Counted from the first letter of the stretch, positions 27,418 through 39,044 are shown. The stretch is DNA of 64,000 nucleotides from Caldicellulosiruptor bescii DSM 6725 (GCF_000022325.1 NC_012034.1:700501-764500), one strand, 5' to 3'. Notes: generated by a model not told the origin, from the sequence alone. Made by a program: numbers and translations.

Positions 27418-29268
27418 TTGAGGAACCTATTTAAAACTGCAACAATTTATATTCTGATTGCTCTTGTGATTTTGTTACTTGTAGATATTTTTAGTGGAGG
27501 GCTTTCGTACAATCAGTTCTTTTCAAATTTGAGCGAAAGAAGAGAGGTAATTTATTCAGAGCTTATAAACGATATAAACGATGGCAAGGTGACAAGGATT
27601 GTTTTGAGCTATAACAATGTGTCTGGACAGTATGCAGACGGCACCAAGTTTGACAATGTGTTTGTACCATCTCCAGATAAGTTTTTAGACCAGATACAGC
27701 CAGCCATTCAGGCAAAGAAGATTCAAATAGTGACAAAAGAACCACCGCAGGTTCCATGGTGGCTTTCGACCTTTTTGCCAATGCTTATATTTGCAGGACT
27801 GATGATTTTTGTATGGATATTCATGCTACAGCAGACCCAGGGTGGCGGCAGCAAGATAATGTCGTTTACAAAATCGCGTGCAAAGACAATCCAGGACCTC
27901 AAAAAGAAGGTCACATTTGCAGACGTTGCAGGTGCAGATGAAGAAAAAGAAGAACTCAAAGAGGTTATTGATTTTCTCAAAAATCCAAGAAAGTATATCG
28001 AACTTGGTGCGAGAATTCCAAAAGGGATTTTGCTTGTCGGACCGCCTGGAACAGGTAAAACCCTTTTAGCAAAAGCAGTTGCAGGCGAGGCAGGAGTTCC
28101 ATTTTTCAGCATATCGGGTTCTGACTTTGTTGAGATGTTTGTTGGTGTTGGCGCAGCAAGAGTGAGAGACCTTTTTGACCAAGCAAAGAGAAATGCTCCA
28201 TGTGTTGTGTTTATAGATGAGATTGACGCAGTTGGTCGTCACAGGGGAGCAGGGCTTGGCGGAGGTCATGACGAAAGAGAACAGACTTTAAACCAACTTC
28301 TTGTTGAGATGGACGGGTTTGGAACAAATGAAGGAATAATTGTAATGGCGGCAACAAACAGACCTGACATATTGGACCCTGCACTTTTGCGACCTGGCAG
28401 ATTTGACAGGCAGATTGTTGTAAATGTTCCAGACGCAAAGGCAAGAGAAGAGATTTTAAAAGTCCATGCACGAAACAAGCCTCTGGGTGAAGATGTTGAT
28501 TTATCTCAAATAGCAAAGATAACAGCTGGGTTTACTGGTGCTGACCTTGAAAATCTTTTGAATGAGGCTGCACTTTTGGCAGCAAGGAAGGGTAAAAGAC
28601 AGATTAACATGGAAGAGGTTCAGGAAGCTGTAGCAAAGGTGTTGATGGGGCCTGAAAAAAGAAGCAGAGTTTATACTGAAAAAGAAAAGAAGCTTACTGC
28701 ATATCATGAAGCAGGGCATGCAATTGTTAGAACTATGATTCCTGATTCTGAACCTGTTCATGAGGTTTCAATTATACCAAGAGGGTATGCCGGTGGGTAC
28801 ACTATGTATCTTCCAAAGGAAGATAAGTTCTACGCATCAAAATCTGATATGATGAGAGAGATTGTAACCCTTCTTGGTGGAAGAGTTGCAGAAAAGCTTG
28901 TTTTGGAAGATGTATCAACAGGTGCAGCATCTGATATAAAAAGAGCAACCAAGATTGCAAGGGACATGGTAACAAAATATGGAATGTCTGACAAACTTGG
29001 TCCTATGACCTTCGGAACAGAGCAGGAAGAAGTGTTCTTAGGAAGAGACCTTGCGCTTGCAAGGAACTACTCAGAGGAAGTTGCTGCTGAAATAGACAGG
29101 GAGATAAAAAGCATTATTGAAGAGGCTTATAAAAAGGCCGAAGAGATACTAAAACAGAACATTGATAAGCTTCACAAGGTTGCAAATGCACTTTTAGAAA
29201 AAGAAAAGCTCACGGGCGAAGAGTTCAGAAAACTTGTTTTTGAAGATGCTCAGCCACAGCTTGTTTAA
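27418..29268 (+). CDS. ftsH: ATP-dependent zinc metalloprotease FtsH
   Basis: FtsH is a membrane AAA+ protease that degrades misassembled membrane proteins and short-lived regulators. Two transmembrane helices (residues 8-25 and 117-137) flank an extracytoplasmic domain. The AAA module has Walker A GPPGTGKT, Walker B VVFIDEID and the second region of homology [19 protein letters not shown]. The protease has the zinc site HEAGH and a downstream Asp ligand region. The TTG start is the only sensible one, although GAAGGGA is 14 bases away. At 616 residues it is complete. Confidence 0.95.
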   Translation: MRNLFKTATIYILIALVILLLVDIFSGGLSYNQFFSNLSERREVIYSELINDINDGKVTRIVLSYNNVSGQYADGTKFDNVFVPSPDKFLDQIQPAIQAKKIQIVTKEPPQVPWWLSTFLPMLIFAGLMIFVWIFMLQQTQGGGSKIMSFTKSRAKTIQDLKKKVTFADVAGADEEKEELKEVIDFLKNPRKYIELGARIPKGILLVGPPGTGKTLLAKAVAGEAGVPFFSISGSDFVEMFVGVGAARVRDLFDQAKRNAPCVVFIDEIDAVGRHRGAGLGGGHDEREQTLNQLLVEMDGFGTNEGIIVMAATNRPDILDPALLRPGRFDRQIVVNVPDAKAREEILKVHARNKPLGEDVDLSQIAKITAGFTGADLENLLNEAALLAARKGKRQINMEEVQEAVAKVLMGPEKRSRVYTEKEKKLTAYHEAGHAIVRTMIPDSEPVHEVSIIPRGYAGGYTMYLPKEDKFYASKSDMMREIVTLLGGRVAEKLVLEDVSTGAASDIKRATKIARDMVTKYGMSDKLGPMTFGTEQEEVFLGRDLALARNYSEEVAAEIDREIKSIIEEAYKKAEEILKQNIDKLHKVANALLEKEKLTGEEFRKLVFEDAQPQLV

Positions 29269-29297
29269 ATAAGGTATGAAAGATTATAAAAATGTAG

Positions 29298-29326
29298 TTG
29301 CATTTTTTCGAAGAATATAATATAAT
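29298..29326 (+). promoter_or_regulatory. Promoter for glnA, immediately before a hairpin
   Basis: TTGCAT, a 17-bp spacer and TATAAT. The predicted transcription start (about 29333) coincides with the left foot of the hairpin at 29334. Confidence 0.6.
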
Positions 29327-29333
29327 AAAATTG

Positions 29334-29390
29334 AAAGGACAAAGGCGTCCTAAAGTTTAAAGTGGGCGTCTTTGTCCTTTTTTGTTTATT
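29334..29390 (+). terminator. 17-bp hairpin with T-tract in the ftsH-glnA gap (terminator or glnA attenuator)
   Basis: The arms at 29334-29350 and 29364-29380 (AAAGGACAAAG... and ...CTTTGTCCTTT) pair over 17 positions with two G-U pairs, followed by TTTGTTTATTT. It can end ftsH transcripts. Because the best glnA promoter lies just upstream, it may also be a 5'-leader attenuator. Confidence 0.7.
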
Positions 29391-29434
29391 TAACAAGCAT
29401 TATAAAAAATTTTTAAATGGAGGGGAATTTAGTA

Positions 29435-30772
29435 ATGAAGAATTACACCAAGGAAGACATCATTCGCATATGCAAGGATCAAGATGTAAAATTCATAAGG
29501 CTTCAGTTTGTCGATATTTTTGGGATTTTAAAGAATGTTGCAATTACAGTTGATCAGTTAGAAGCAGCTCTCAACAATGAAATTATGTTTGATGGTTCGT
29601 CAATTGAAGGTTTTGTAAGAATTCAGGAATCAGATATGTATTTAAGACCAGACCTCAACACATTTACAATCTTCCCATGGAGACCTTCACCAAATAGAGT
29701 TGCAAGATTAATTTGCGACGTTTATCTTCCAGATGGAACACCGTTCCCTGGCTGTCCGCGCGGTGTGTTAAAGAAGATGCTCAAAAAGGCTGAAGAAATG
29801 GGATTTAAGTTTTTTGTTGGGCCTGAGCTTGAATTTTTCTTGTTCTTAACAGATGAAAATGGAAATCCAACTTTGCAAACACATGACAATGCAGGATATT
29901 TCGATTTGGGTCCAGTTGATTTGGGTGAGGATGCAAGAAGAGACATGGTATTGACTTTAGAGGAGATGGGATTTGAGATAGAAGCATCTCACCATGAAGT
30001 TGCACCTGGCCAGCATGAGATTGACTTTAAATACGACGACGCACTTTACACAGCTGACAATGTTGTGACATTCAAGCTTGTTGTAAAGACAATTGCACAA
30101 AGACATGGTCTGCATGCAACATTTATGCCAAAGCCGATATTTGGAATCAATGGTTCTGGAATGCATACAAATATGTCTCTTGCAAGGGTATCTGACGGCA
30201 TGAATGCATTTTTAGACCCAAATGATAAGCTCCAGCTTTCAAAAGAGGCATATTATTTCATTGGTGGTCTTATGAAACATGCGAGAGAGTTTGCGCTTGT
30301 TACAAATCCACTTGTAAATTCATACAAGAGATTAGTACCAGGGTATGAAGCACCAGTTTACATTGCTTGGTCACCAAAGAACAGAAGCCCGCTTATAAGA
30401 GTTCCAGCTAAAAGAGGGCAAGCAACAAGGGTTGAGCTAAGGAATCCTGATCCATCAGCAAATCCATACCTTGCATTTGCAGCTGTTTTAGCAGCTGGGC
30501 TTGACGGCATTAAGAACAAGATTGAGCCACCAGAACCAGTTGAAGAAAACATCTTCGTAATGAGCGAAGAGGAAAGAGCAAAACGTGGAATTGGAAGCCT
30601 ACCAGGAAGCTTAGAAGAGGCAATCAAAGAGTTTGAAAACAGCGCTCTTATGAAAGAGACACTTGGAGACCACATCTTTGAAAAGTACTTAGAAGCAAAG
30701 AAGCTTGAATGGGATGATTACAGAACAAAAGTACATCAATGGGAGATTGACTCATATCTTACAAAATACTAA
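29435..30772 (+). CDS. glnA: Glutamine synthetase, type I
   Basis: GlnA makes glutamine from glutamate, ammonia and ATP, the main ammonium-assimilation enzyme. ATG 29435 follows GGAGGGG; the in-frame ATG at 29417 overlaps this SD. Motifs are [38 protein letters not shown], the metal and ATP segment [12 protein letters not shown], and [12 protein letters not shown]. The length of 445 matches the GSI-alpha class of Firmicutes, which is not adenylylated. It is convergent with nfnAB across a shared bidirectional terminator. Confidence 0.95.
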   Translation: MKNYTKEDIIRICKDQDVKFIRLQFVDIFGILKNVAITVDQLEAALNNEIMFDGSSIEGFVRIQESDMYLRPDLNTFTIFPWRPSPNRVARLICDVYLPDGTPFPGCPRGVLKKMLKKAEEMGFKFFVGPELEFFLFLTDENGNPTLQTHDNAGYFDLGPVDLGEDARRDMVLTLEEMGFEIEASHHEVAPGQHEIDFKYDDALYTADNVVTFKLVVKTIAQRHGLHATFMPKPIFGINGSGMHTNMSLARVSDGMNAFLDPNDKLQLSKEAYYFIGGLMKHAREFALVTNPLVNSYKRLVPGYEAPVYIAWSPKNRSPLIRVPAKRGQATRVELRNPDPSANPYLAFAAVLAAGLDGIKNKIEPPEPVEENIFVMSEEERAKRGIGSLPGSLEEAIKEFENSALMKETLGDHIFEKYLEAKKLEWDDYRTKVHQWEIDSYLTKY

Positions 30773-30780
30773 ATTTAATA

Positions 30781-30822
30781 ATAAAGGCTGCCAACTCAAA
30801 AATAAAGAAGGCAGCCTTTATT
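30781..30822. terminator. Bidirectional terminator between glnA and nfnB
   Basis: ATAAAGGCTGCC and GGCAGCCTTTAT form a 12-bp perfect stem. A- and T-rich flanks suit both converging genes. Confidence 0.8.
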
Positions 30823-30838
30823 GCATATTGCTGTAAGT

Positions 30839-33081
<2,243 letters not shown>

Positions 33082-33249
33082 ATTTTATCACCCATATTAA
33101 CACAGATTTTAATATATAGTATCAAAAAAGCTCTGAAAATTCAAACATAAAGTTTGACAAAAACTTGACTATTACTCTTTTGTAGGGAAAGCTTCTTTGA
33201 AATATAGCATATAATCCTAAGTAAGAGAAATGTTCTGGAGGACAAGACA

Positions 33250-33534
33250 TTGAAGGAGGATATTGAAAAAAGAGTGATTTTGGCAGCAGAAATTATGATT
33301 AAGTACAATGCAACAGTGAGAAAGGTTGCAAGGACTCTGGGTGTGTCAAAGTCCACAATTCACAATGACCTCACGAGAAGGCTTATGTACATTGACAAAG
33401 GGCTTTACAGGCAGGTAAGAACTATATTAGAAAGAAATAAGCAAGAGAGGCATATAAGAGGAGGACTTGCAACTAAGAGAAAATACCTTATCAAAAAATC
33501 ACAGCTTCTTTCTAAAAATAGTGGTATAATATAG
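33250..33534 (+). CDS. spoIIID: Stage III sporulation transcriptional regulator SpoIIID
   Basis: SpoIIID is a small DNA-binding regulator of mother-cell gene expression in sporulating Firmicutes. TTG 33250 follows GGAGGA by 7 bases. The helix-turn-helix TVRKVARTLGVSKSTIHNDL lies near residues 20-40, followed by the basic region RNKQERHIRGGLATKRKYL typical of the family. The length is 94 residues. CATATAAT at 33208-33215 resembles a sigma-E type -10, without a clear -35. Presence in a putatively non-sporulating lineage is notable. Confidence 0.93.
   Translation: MKEDIEKRVILAAEIMIKYNATVRKVARTLGVSKSTIHNDLTRRLMYIDKGLYRQVRTILERNKQERHIRGGLATKRKYLIKKSQLLSKNSGII
33522..33530 (+). promoter_or_regulatory. 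Extended -10 promoter before mazG
   Basis: TGGTATAAT (TG-N-TATAAT) overlaps the end of spoIIID and sits 37 bases before mazG. Confidence 0.45.
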
Positions 33535-33567
33535 CATATAAAAATCTGGTGTAGGAGAGATCGGAAG

Positions 33568-34338
33568 ATGAAAGCAAGTTTTGAGGAACTTGTAGAAATA
33601 ATGGACATACTAAGGAGCAAATGTCCGTGGGATAAACAGCAGACACATGAAAGTCTTAAAAAGTACCTGATCGAAGAGACATATGAGGTTATTGAAGCCA
33701 TAGACGAGAAAGACTTTACAAAACTTAAAGAGGAACTTGGAGACCTGCTTTTACAGGTAGTGTTTCATGCCAAAATTGCACAGGAAAATGGTAGATTTGA
33801 TATCTACGAGGTTATTTATGACATCTGCCAGAAGATGAAGAGAAGGCATACACATGTATTCGGTAGCGACAACTTTTCAACCGCTGAAGAGGTTCTTCTA
33901 AACTGGGATAAAGTCAAAAACAATGAAAAAGAAGTTGAAACGGTTACAGACAGCATGAAAAGAATTCCAAAACATCTTCCAGCTCTTATGAGAAGTTATA
34001 AGGTTCAAGAAAAAGCAGCTAAAGTGGGATTTGATTGGAAAAGTTATGAAGGTGCTCTAAATAAAGCATATGAAGAACTTGAAGAGTTAAAGGAGTGTCT
34101 GTCGAAAAATGAAAAAAAGGAGAAAATAGAAGAGGAAATTGGAGATATTCTTTTTGCAGTTGTAAATATAGCAAGGTTTTTTAATATTGACCCTGAAGAA
34201 GCCTTGCACAGAACAGTTAAGAAGTTCATAACCAGATTTTCTTATATAGAGGAAAGTGCCTTCAAACAAGGCAAAATATTGAATGAAATGACCCTTGAAG
34301 ATATGGACAAATTTTGGGAAGAGGCAAAAAAAGTTTAG
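33568..34338 (+). CDS. mazG: Nucleoside triphosphate pyrophosphohydrolase MazG
   Basis: MazG hydrolyses NTPs to NMPs and pyrophosphate, cleaning aberrant nucleotides and modulating stress signalling. Two tandem MazG domains are seen. The first has CPWDKQQTHESLKKYL and the metal-binding EETYEVIEAI...EELGDLLLQVVFHA. The second has KAYEELEELKE and EEEIGDILFAVVNIARF. The length of 256 is standard. It precedes hup and the yabO-R genes, as in many clostridia. Confidence 0.94.
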   Translation: MKASFEELVEIMDILRSKCPWDKQQTHESLKKYLIEETYEVIEAIDEKDFTKLKEELGDLLLQVVFHAKIAQENGRFDIYEVIYDICQKMKRRHTHVFGSDNFSTAEEVLLNWDKVKNNEKEVETVTDSMKRIPKHLPALMRSYKVQEKAAKVGFDWKSYEGALNKAYEELEELKECLSKNEKKEKIEEEIGDILFAVVNIARFFNIDPEEALHRTVKKFITRFSYIEESAFKQGKILNEMTLEDMDKFWEEAKKV

Positions 34339-34345
34339 AAAAGGC

Positions 34346-34373
34346 TTGAAAAAAGAAGGATTTTTGATATAAA
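34346..34373 (+). promoter_or_regulatory. Promoter for hup
   Basis: TTGAAA, a 16-bp spacer and TATAAA lie 54 bases upstream of the start. Confidence 0.45.
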
Positions 34374-34426
34374 TATAGAATAGAAATATTTAGAATATCA
34401 CAAAATACGCGAGGAGGTAAGAAAGA

Positions 34427-34702
34427 ATGAACAAAACTGAATTGATTTCGGCAATGGCGGAGAAGAGCGGTCTTACAAAGAAGGATGCTGAAAAGGCACT
34501 AAATGCGTTTGTAGATGCAGTAACAGAGGCACTCTCTAAGGGGGAAAAGGTTCAGCTCGTTGGTTTTGGTTCATTTGAGGTAAGAGAGAGGGCAGAAAGA
34601 GTTGGTAGAAATCCTCAAACTCAAGAAGAGATAAAGATTCCAGCAACAAAGGTACCTGTGTTCAAAGCAGGTAAGATGTTGAAAGATGCTGTTGCAAAGT
34701 AA
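34427..34702 (+). CDS. hup: DNA-binding protein HU
   Basis: HU is an abundant nucleoid protein that bends DNA. The SD GAGGAGGT precedes the ATG. The 91 residues have the full HU pattern: [40 protein letters not shown], and the DNA-arm signature [14 protein letters not shown], then [14 protein letters not shown]. It sits directly upstream of the rqcP-yabP-yabQ block, the usual Firmicute context, and has its own terminator. Confidence 0.96.
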   Translation: MNKTELISAMAEKSGLTKKDAEKALNAFVDAVTEALSKGEKVQLVGFGSFEVRERAERVGRNPQTQEEIKIPATKVPVFKAGKMLKDAVAK

Positions 34703-34762
34703 CTTTTTTGGTCGAAATAGGGTTTTATAAAAAAGAGGGATATAAGTTTTTTGCTGTTAATT

Positions 34763-34800
34763 TGGCTGCAGCCATTTTTTAGCTGCAGCCATAAATTTTT
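34763..34800 (+). terminator. Terminator after hup
   Basis: TGGCTGCAG and CTGCAGCCA pair perfectly around CCATTTTTTAG, followed by TAAATTTTT. Confidence 0.8.
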
Positions 34801-34854
34801 CACTACTTTTATCGTTTTTCGAAAAGGTTTTAAAGAAGGTGGGGACTTAAAAAA

Positions 34855-35097
34855 ATGAGAATAGACAAATATCTGAAAGTGTCGAGAATTATCAAAAGAA
34901 GGACTTTGGCTCAGCAAGCATGTGAAGCGGGAAGAGTATTTGTGAACGGAAAAGTAGCAAAACCGTCAACAGATGTTAAAGTTGGAGATGTCATTGAGGT
35001 GCACTTTGGTGACAGGGTTTTCAAATGCAAAGTGACAAGTGTTGATGAAAAGGTCCAAAAGAATCTGGCAAGTTCAATGTATGAAATGATGGAATAA
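34855..35097 (+). CDS. rqcP: S4-domain RNA-binding protein RqcP (YabO)
   Basis: RqcP is an S4-domain factor that assists RqcH in adding alanine tails during bacterial ribosome-associated quality control. The 80 residues begin MRIDKYLKVSRIIKRRTLAQ and carry the S4 loop AGRVFVNGKVAKPSTDVKVGD. An AAGGTGGGGA SD is present. The hup-yabO-yabP-yabQ-divIC-yabR order is conserved in Bacillus and clostridia and supports the assignment over the related Hsp15. Confidence 0.92.
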   Translation: MRIDKYLKVSRIIKRRTLAQQACEAGRVFVNGKVAKPSTDVKVGDVIEVHFGDRVFKCKVTSVDEKVQKNLASSMYEMME

Positions 35098-35185
35098 GAT
35101 TTTCAAAATAGGTTTTGACATAATTTTCTGTCAGAAGAAATATAGTAATTATTGTGATGCTGAGAATATTTTTGAAGGATGCCAC

Positions 35186-35467
35186 ATGGTAATGGATGAA
35201 AGAAAAAATCTAAAATCTAAAATTCACAGTGTGCTTATTGAAAACAGAGAAAGGATAACAATAAATGGTGTTGATGATGTTGAGAGCTTTGATGAGAACA
35301 ATATCATCTTGATTGTCAATGATGAGTTGCTTGTAATAAAAGGGTTTGACCTTAGAATAAATAAAATAAATACAGAGACAGGTGAGGTATTCATAGAAGG
35401 ACAGATTTATTCACTTGAGTATGGTGAAAGTACAAAAAAAGGACTGTTTTCGCGACTATTTAAATGA
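35186..35467 (+). CDS. yabP: Sporulation protein YabP
   Basis: YabP is a YabP/YqfC-family protein needed for spore assembly in Bacillus. The 93 residues show the family pattern: HSVLIENRERITINGVDDVESFDEN, then LLVIKGFDLRINKINTETGEVFIEG and the tail LEYGESTKKGLFSRLFK. The gene follows rqcP after about 90 bases that contain TTGACA (35115-35120) but no well-spaced -10. ATG 35192 is an equally possible start. Confidence 0.9.
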   Translation: MVMDERKNLKSKIHSVLIENRERITINGVDDVESFDENNIILIVNDELLVIKGFDLRINKINTETGEVFIEGQIYSLEYGESTKKGLFSRLFK

Positions 35468-35480
35468 GAGGAGAGAAAGA

Positions 35481-35801
35481 TTGCCAAAAAGCATATTTAG
35501 TCAAATTTCTGATTTTACAAGCTGTTTTTTTCTTGGGTTTGCAGTAGGAATTGTATTTGATTCATTCTTTTTTAAAAGAATATTGAAGCGCCGAACCAGA
35601 GAAATCTTATTTTTTATATCTTCAATTTTGTCCACAGCAGTATTAATAGCAGGTCTTATGTTTATAAATTTTTATACTCTTAAATGGTACACCTTTTTAT
35701 CAGTAGCTTGCGGTATTTATGTTTATAAAAATACAATTTCGCCTCTTTATAAAGGATTTTTAAAAAAGGTGAACAAAGTTTTATCTTTTAATAAAAGATG
35801 A
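35481..35801 (+). CDS. yabQ: Spore cortex biosynthesis protein YabQ
   Basis: YabQ is a small multi-pass membrane protein required for spore cortex formation in Bacillus. TTG 35481 follows GAGGAGAG, 13 bases after the yabP stop. The reading frame is open further upstream, but that part overlaps yabP. At least two transmembrane stretches are seen (FFLGFAVGIVFDSFFF and FFISSILSTAVLIAGLMF), then a basic tail. Sequence conservation in this family is low, so the call rests largely on gene order and topology. Confidence 0.85.
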   Translation: MPKSIFSQISDFTSCFFLGFAVGIVFDSFFFKRILKRRTREILFFISSILSTAVLIAGLMFINFYTLKWYTFLSVACGIYVYKNTISPLYKGFLKKVNKVLSFNKR

Positions 35802-35855
35802 ATTGTGATAGAATATAACTACACTTTTGAGAGTTTCCAAAAAGGAAGACAAGCC

Positions 35856-36155
35856 GTGAAAAAATTATTTAAAGTTCTCAAGAGAATTTTTGTGCTTATA
35901 TTTGTAATAGCCTTTTTTGTATATTCTGCTACTACAGTTTTTAAGCAGCAAATGATTTTAAAACAGGTAAAGGCTCAGCAGAGGGAAGTTATTTCTCAGA
36001 TAGAAAAAGTCAAAAAAGAAAATGAATATCTAAGGAGACTTGCGCAGTATGTTGGTACAAAAGACTATATTCAGCAAGTAGCCAGGGAAAAGCTTGGTCT
36101 TGTTGGCAAGGATGAGATTGTGTTCATAGATAAAAACAAAAAGAAAAAGGAGTAG
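35856..36155 (+). CDS. divIC: Septum formation initiator DivIC/FtsB
   Basis: DivIC is a bitopic divisome protein that partners FtsL and FtsQ/DivIB. GTG 35856 follows AAAGGAAG; the frame extends to a GTG at 35805 without a better SD. A short cytoplasmic basic segment is followed by one transmembrane helix (VLIFVIAFFVYSATTVF). A coiled coil follows (QREVISQIEKVKKENEYLRR), then the conserved YIQQVAREKLGLVGKDEIVF. The length is about 99 residues. Confidence 0.9.
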   Translation: MKKLFKVLKRIFVLIFVIAFFVYSATTVFKQQMILKQVKAQQREVISQIEKVKKENEYLRRLAQYVGTKDYIQQVAREKLGLVGKDEIVFIDKNKKKKE

Positions 36156-36168
36156 AGGAGGCTATTTT

Positions 36169-36531
36169 GTGTCAATCAAAAGAGGTCAAATATTAGAAGG
36201 TATTGTAAAGGGCATAACACAGTTTGGTGCGTTTGTTGAGCTTCCAAGTGGGAAAGTTGGGCTTGTTCATATCTCAGAAGTGGCAGACGAGTATGTTGAA
36301 GATATTAAAAAGTATTTGAAAGAAAATCAAACTGTTAAAGTAAAGGTTATTAATGTAAAAGAAGATGGTAAAATTAGTCTGTCAATAAAGAGAGTAAATG
36401 AAACAACGAAAAGAGAAAATGAAAAAAAGAGGTCTAAAGATGATTTTGAAGCAAAACTTTCAAAGTTTTTAAAAGATAGTAATCAAAAGCTTAGCGAGTA
36501 TAATAAACGATATGACGGAAAAAGAAGATAA
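36169..36531 (+). CDS. yabR: S1-domain RNA-binding protein YabR
   Basis: This is an S1/GSP13-family RNA-binding protein associated with ribosomes in Bacillus relatives. The GTG start follows GAGGAGGCT. The N-terminal S1 domain is clear: GQILEGIVKGITQFGAFVEL, GLVHISEVADEYVED, and VKVKVINVKEDGKISLSIK. A lysine-rich tail of about 45 residues follows. It ends the yabO-R cluster and is followed by a terminator. Confidence 0.92.
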   Translation: MSIKRGQILEGIVKGITQFGAFVELPSGKVGLVHISEVADEYVEDIKKYLKENQTVKVKVINVKEDGKISLSIKRVNETTKRENEKKRSKDDFEAKLSKFLKDSNQKLSEYNKRYDGKRR

Positions 36532-36562
36532 CAGCCTGTTTTAAAATTGAAACAGGCTTTTA
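36532..36562 (+). terminator. Terminator after yabR
   Basis: AGCCTGTTTT and GAAACAGGCT pair around AAAATT, followed by TTTAATTT. Confidence 0.82.
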
Positions 36563-36615
36563 ATTTAGAAAAAGTATGTCAAAAAAATATCAAAAGAAGA
36601 TAAGGGGGAGAAAAG

Positions 36616-37269
36616 TTGTTCAAAAAAAAGAACATCTCACTTGCGGTTATAAGAAGGTTGCCGAGGTATCTTCGGTATGTTGAAGACCTTTTAAACCATG
36701 ATGTTTTGAGAATATCATCATCAGAACTAAGCCAGAGAATGGGTTATACAGCCTCTCAGGTAAGGCAAGATTTTAACAATTTTGGCGGGTTTGGTCAGCA
36801 AGGATATGGTTACAGCACACAGGTTCTTTATGAGAATCTTGTAAAAATTTTGGGGCTTGACAGAAATTTTAAAATGGTTATTGTGGGAGTAGGTAACCTT
36901 GGACAGGCATTGGCAAATTATGCTAACTTTTATAAAAAGGGTTTCAGGCTCATCGGGCTATTTGACATTGACCCCCAAAAGGTAGGGAAAACTATCCGCG
37001 ATATAAAGATTGAACATATTGACAAGCTTAAAGATTTTATCAAAAAGAATGATGTTGACATAGGTGTTCTGTGTGTGCCAGCAGATGTTGCACAAGAGGT
37101 TGCAGATATAATGGTTGAAGGTGGGATTAAGGGTATTTGGAATTTTACTGCAAAAGAGATTGAAGTAAAAGGTGATGTGGTTGTTGAGAATGTACATCTG
37201 ATTGACAGTCTGATGGTACTATCGTACAAGCTAAATGAAAAACTTCTTGAAAAAGAGAGAATAAAGTAA
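36616..37269 (+). CDS. rex: Redox-sensing transcriptional repressor Rex
   Basis: Rex represses fermentative and respiratory genes and is released from DNA when NADH rises. TTG 36616 follows GGGGGAGAAAA. The N-terminal winged helix holds ISSSELSQRMGYTASQVRQD and FGGFGQQGYGY. The Rossmann domain holds VGVGNLGQALANY near residue 95 and LFDIDPQKVG. The length of 217 is normal. Likely targets in a fermentative H2 producer include hydrogenases and Nfn; no Rex operator was verified here. Confidence 0.95.
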   Translation: MFKKKNISLAVIRRLPRYLRYVEDLLNHDVLRISSSELSQRMGYTASQVRQDFNNFGGFGQQGYGYSTQVLYENLVKILGLDRNFKMVIVGVGNLGQALANYANFYKKGFRLIGLFDIDPQKVGKTIRDIKIEHIDKLKDFIKKNDVDIGVLCVPADVAQEVADIMVEGGIKGIWNFTAKEIEVKGDVVVENVHLIDSLMVLSYKLNEKLLEKERIK

Positions 37270-37286
37270 GACTTGAGGTGAAATGA

Positions 37287-38768
37287 ATGCGTTATGTAAG
37301 TACAAGAGGTAATAAAGAGGTTAAAGCAAAAGAGGCTATTTACAGGGGGATAGCCGAGGATGGGGGACTTTACACCCCTGTTTTCATACCTCATCTTGAC
37401 TTAAGTAAGATAAAAAGTATAGAATCTTACGCAAATCTTGCAAAATATATATTTGAGCTCTATCTTACTGATTTTACAAATGAAGAGATTATTGATTGCA
37501 TTGACAAGTCATATAGTAATGGCAAGTTTGACACAAAAGATGTTGTTGTTTTAAAAAAGCTTGACAGTAGCCTTTTTGCACTTGAACTTTGGCACGGTCC
37601 GACATACGCTTTCAAAGATGTTGCTTTACAGGTGCTACCTCATCTTTTACTAAAATCAATGCCAAGTTTTTACAAACAGGCACTCATACTTGTTGCAACG
37701 TCAGGCGATACTGGCAAGGCTGCCTTGGAAGGGTTTAAGGATGTTGATAGAACAAAGATAGTTGTGTTTTATCCATCTGAGGGTGTGTCAGAGGTTCAGA
37801 AAAGACAGATGACAACTCAGGAAGGCAGAAACACTTTTGTTGCTGGGATAAAAGGCAATTTTGACGATGCCCAATCTGGCGTGAAAGAGATTTTCACAAG
37901 CAAAAAATGCATAGATGAAATTGAAAATCTGGGGTTTTTCTTTACGTCTGCGAACTCAATAAATTTTGGTAGGCTTCTTCCACAGATTGTATACTATATC
38001 TGGAGCTATCTGGTGCTTTTAAAAGCTGGTGATATATCTGAAGGTGAAAAGATAAACTTTGTTGTTCCGACAGGCAATTTTGGCAATATATTGGCAGGTT
38101 TTATTGCTAAACTTATGGGAGTTCCTATAAATAAGTTGATTGTTGCTTCAAACATAAACAGTGTGGTTGCTGATTTTGTCAGGACAGGCTTATATGATAG
38201 AAGAAGAGAGTTTTACAAAACAATTTCACCTTCAATGGATATTCTTGTTGCAAGTAATTTAGAAAGGTTATTATATTTAATAACAAAAGAATCAGAAAGA
38301 GTAAAAAAATACATGATGGATTTAAAAAGTGAGGGGTATTTCAAAGTTGAAGAAGAAGTTTTAAAAGAGATTCAGGAAAGTTTCTGGGGTGATTTTTCCA
38401 CAGATGACCAGACAAGAAGTAGTATAAAGATTATTTACCGCGAGTATGACTATCTTATTGACCCGCATTCTGCTGTTGGGTTTGATGTTTACAGAAAATA
38501 CCAGAAGCAGACGTTTGATAGTACAAAAACGGTTGTACTTCAAACTGCAAATCCTTACAAGTTTGCAAAAGATGTTTTGAACGCTTTGTTTGATGGTGAA
38601 TATAATAATATTGACCCGTTTGAAGCGGTAGAGATTTTGTATGCAAAGACAGGTGTTGAGGTCCCAGAAGGGATTAAAAGTCTTCTTGCAAAACCGATTT
38701 TGCATCCTGATGTGATAGAAAAAAACAAGATGTTTGATTTTATATTAGAGAAAATAAGAGATAATTGA
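37287..38768 (+). CDS. thrC: Threonine synthase
   Basis: ThrC converts O-phosphohomoserine to threonine with pyridoxal phosphate. It is the long (about 490-residue) form. Motifs are MRYVSTRGNKEVKAKEAIYR, GIAEDGGLYTP, the PLP lysine in HGPTYAFKDVALQ, ATSGDTGKAAL, and FVVPTGNFGNILAG. The gene follows rex by 17 bases, so they may share a transcript. No other threonine genes are nearby. Confidence 0.95.
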   Translation: MRYVSTRGNKEVKAKEAIYRGIAEDGGLYTPVFIPHLDLSKIKSIESYANLAKYIFELYLTDFTNEEIIDCIDKSYSNGKFDTKDVVVLKKLDSSLFALELWHGPTYAFKDVALQVLPHLLLKSMPSFYKQALILVATSGDTGKAALEGFKDVDRTKIVVFYPSEGVSEVQKRQMTTQEGRNTFVAGIKGNFDDAQSGVKEIFTSKKCIDEIENLGFFFTSANSINFGRLLPQIVYYIWSYLVLLKAGDISEGEKINFVVPTGNFGNILAGFIAKLMGVPINKLIVASNINSVVADFVRTGLYDRRREFYKTISPSMDILVASNLERLLYLITKESERVKKYMMDLKSEGYFKVEEEVLKEIQESFWGDFSTDDQTRSSIKIIYREYDYLIDPHSAVGFDVYRKYQKQTFDSTKTVVLQTANPYKFAKDVLNALFDGEYNNIDPFEAVEILYAKTGVEVPEGIKSLLAKPILHPDVIEKNKMFDFILEKIRDN

Positions 38769-38819
38769 AGAAATTTAAAAAAATAGCCCAGAAAACATAT
38801 GATTTTTGCCGAAAAAGGC

Positions 38820-38847
38820 TTGAAAAATGAAAAAATTGTGCTAAAAT
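38820..38847 (+). promoter_or_regulatory. Promoter of the magnesium locus
   Basis: TTGAAA, a 16-bp spacer and TAAAAT. Initiation near 38854 would start transcription about 20 bases before the M-box aptamer. Confidence 0.6.
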
Positions 38848-38873
38848 AGAAGTTGAAAAAATAAATATTGCAA

Positions 38874-39024
38874 GATATCTCGGTAGGCGAGGCTCCTACA
38901 GGGATATAGGCTGCTGCCGCGAAAGATTGGAGACAATCTGAGCTGGTGAACAGGTTTTGCCGAAACCAAGGCATAACCTAATGCAGCTTTTTATGCCGTG
39001 TAGTGCCAAAGCTTGTACGAGGTA
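38874..39024 (+). ncRNA. M-box (ykoK) magnesium riboswitch
   Basis: This Mg2+-sensing leader has the conserved M-box blocks in order: GGTAGGCGAGGCTCCTAC, GGGATATAGGCTGCTGCC, the variable hairpin GATTGG-AGA-CAATC, AACCTAATGCAGC, ATGCCGTGTAGTGCCAAAGC and a closing GTACGAGG. When Mg2+ is high the compact aptamer sequesters an antiterminator and the downstream hairpin stops transcription. The 3' block at 39008-39023 can alternatively pair with 39053-39070, which supports this off-switch logic. Confidence 0.93.
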
Positions 39025-39044
39025 GCTTTAAAAGGGCGTAAAGT

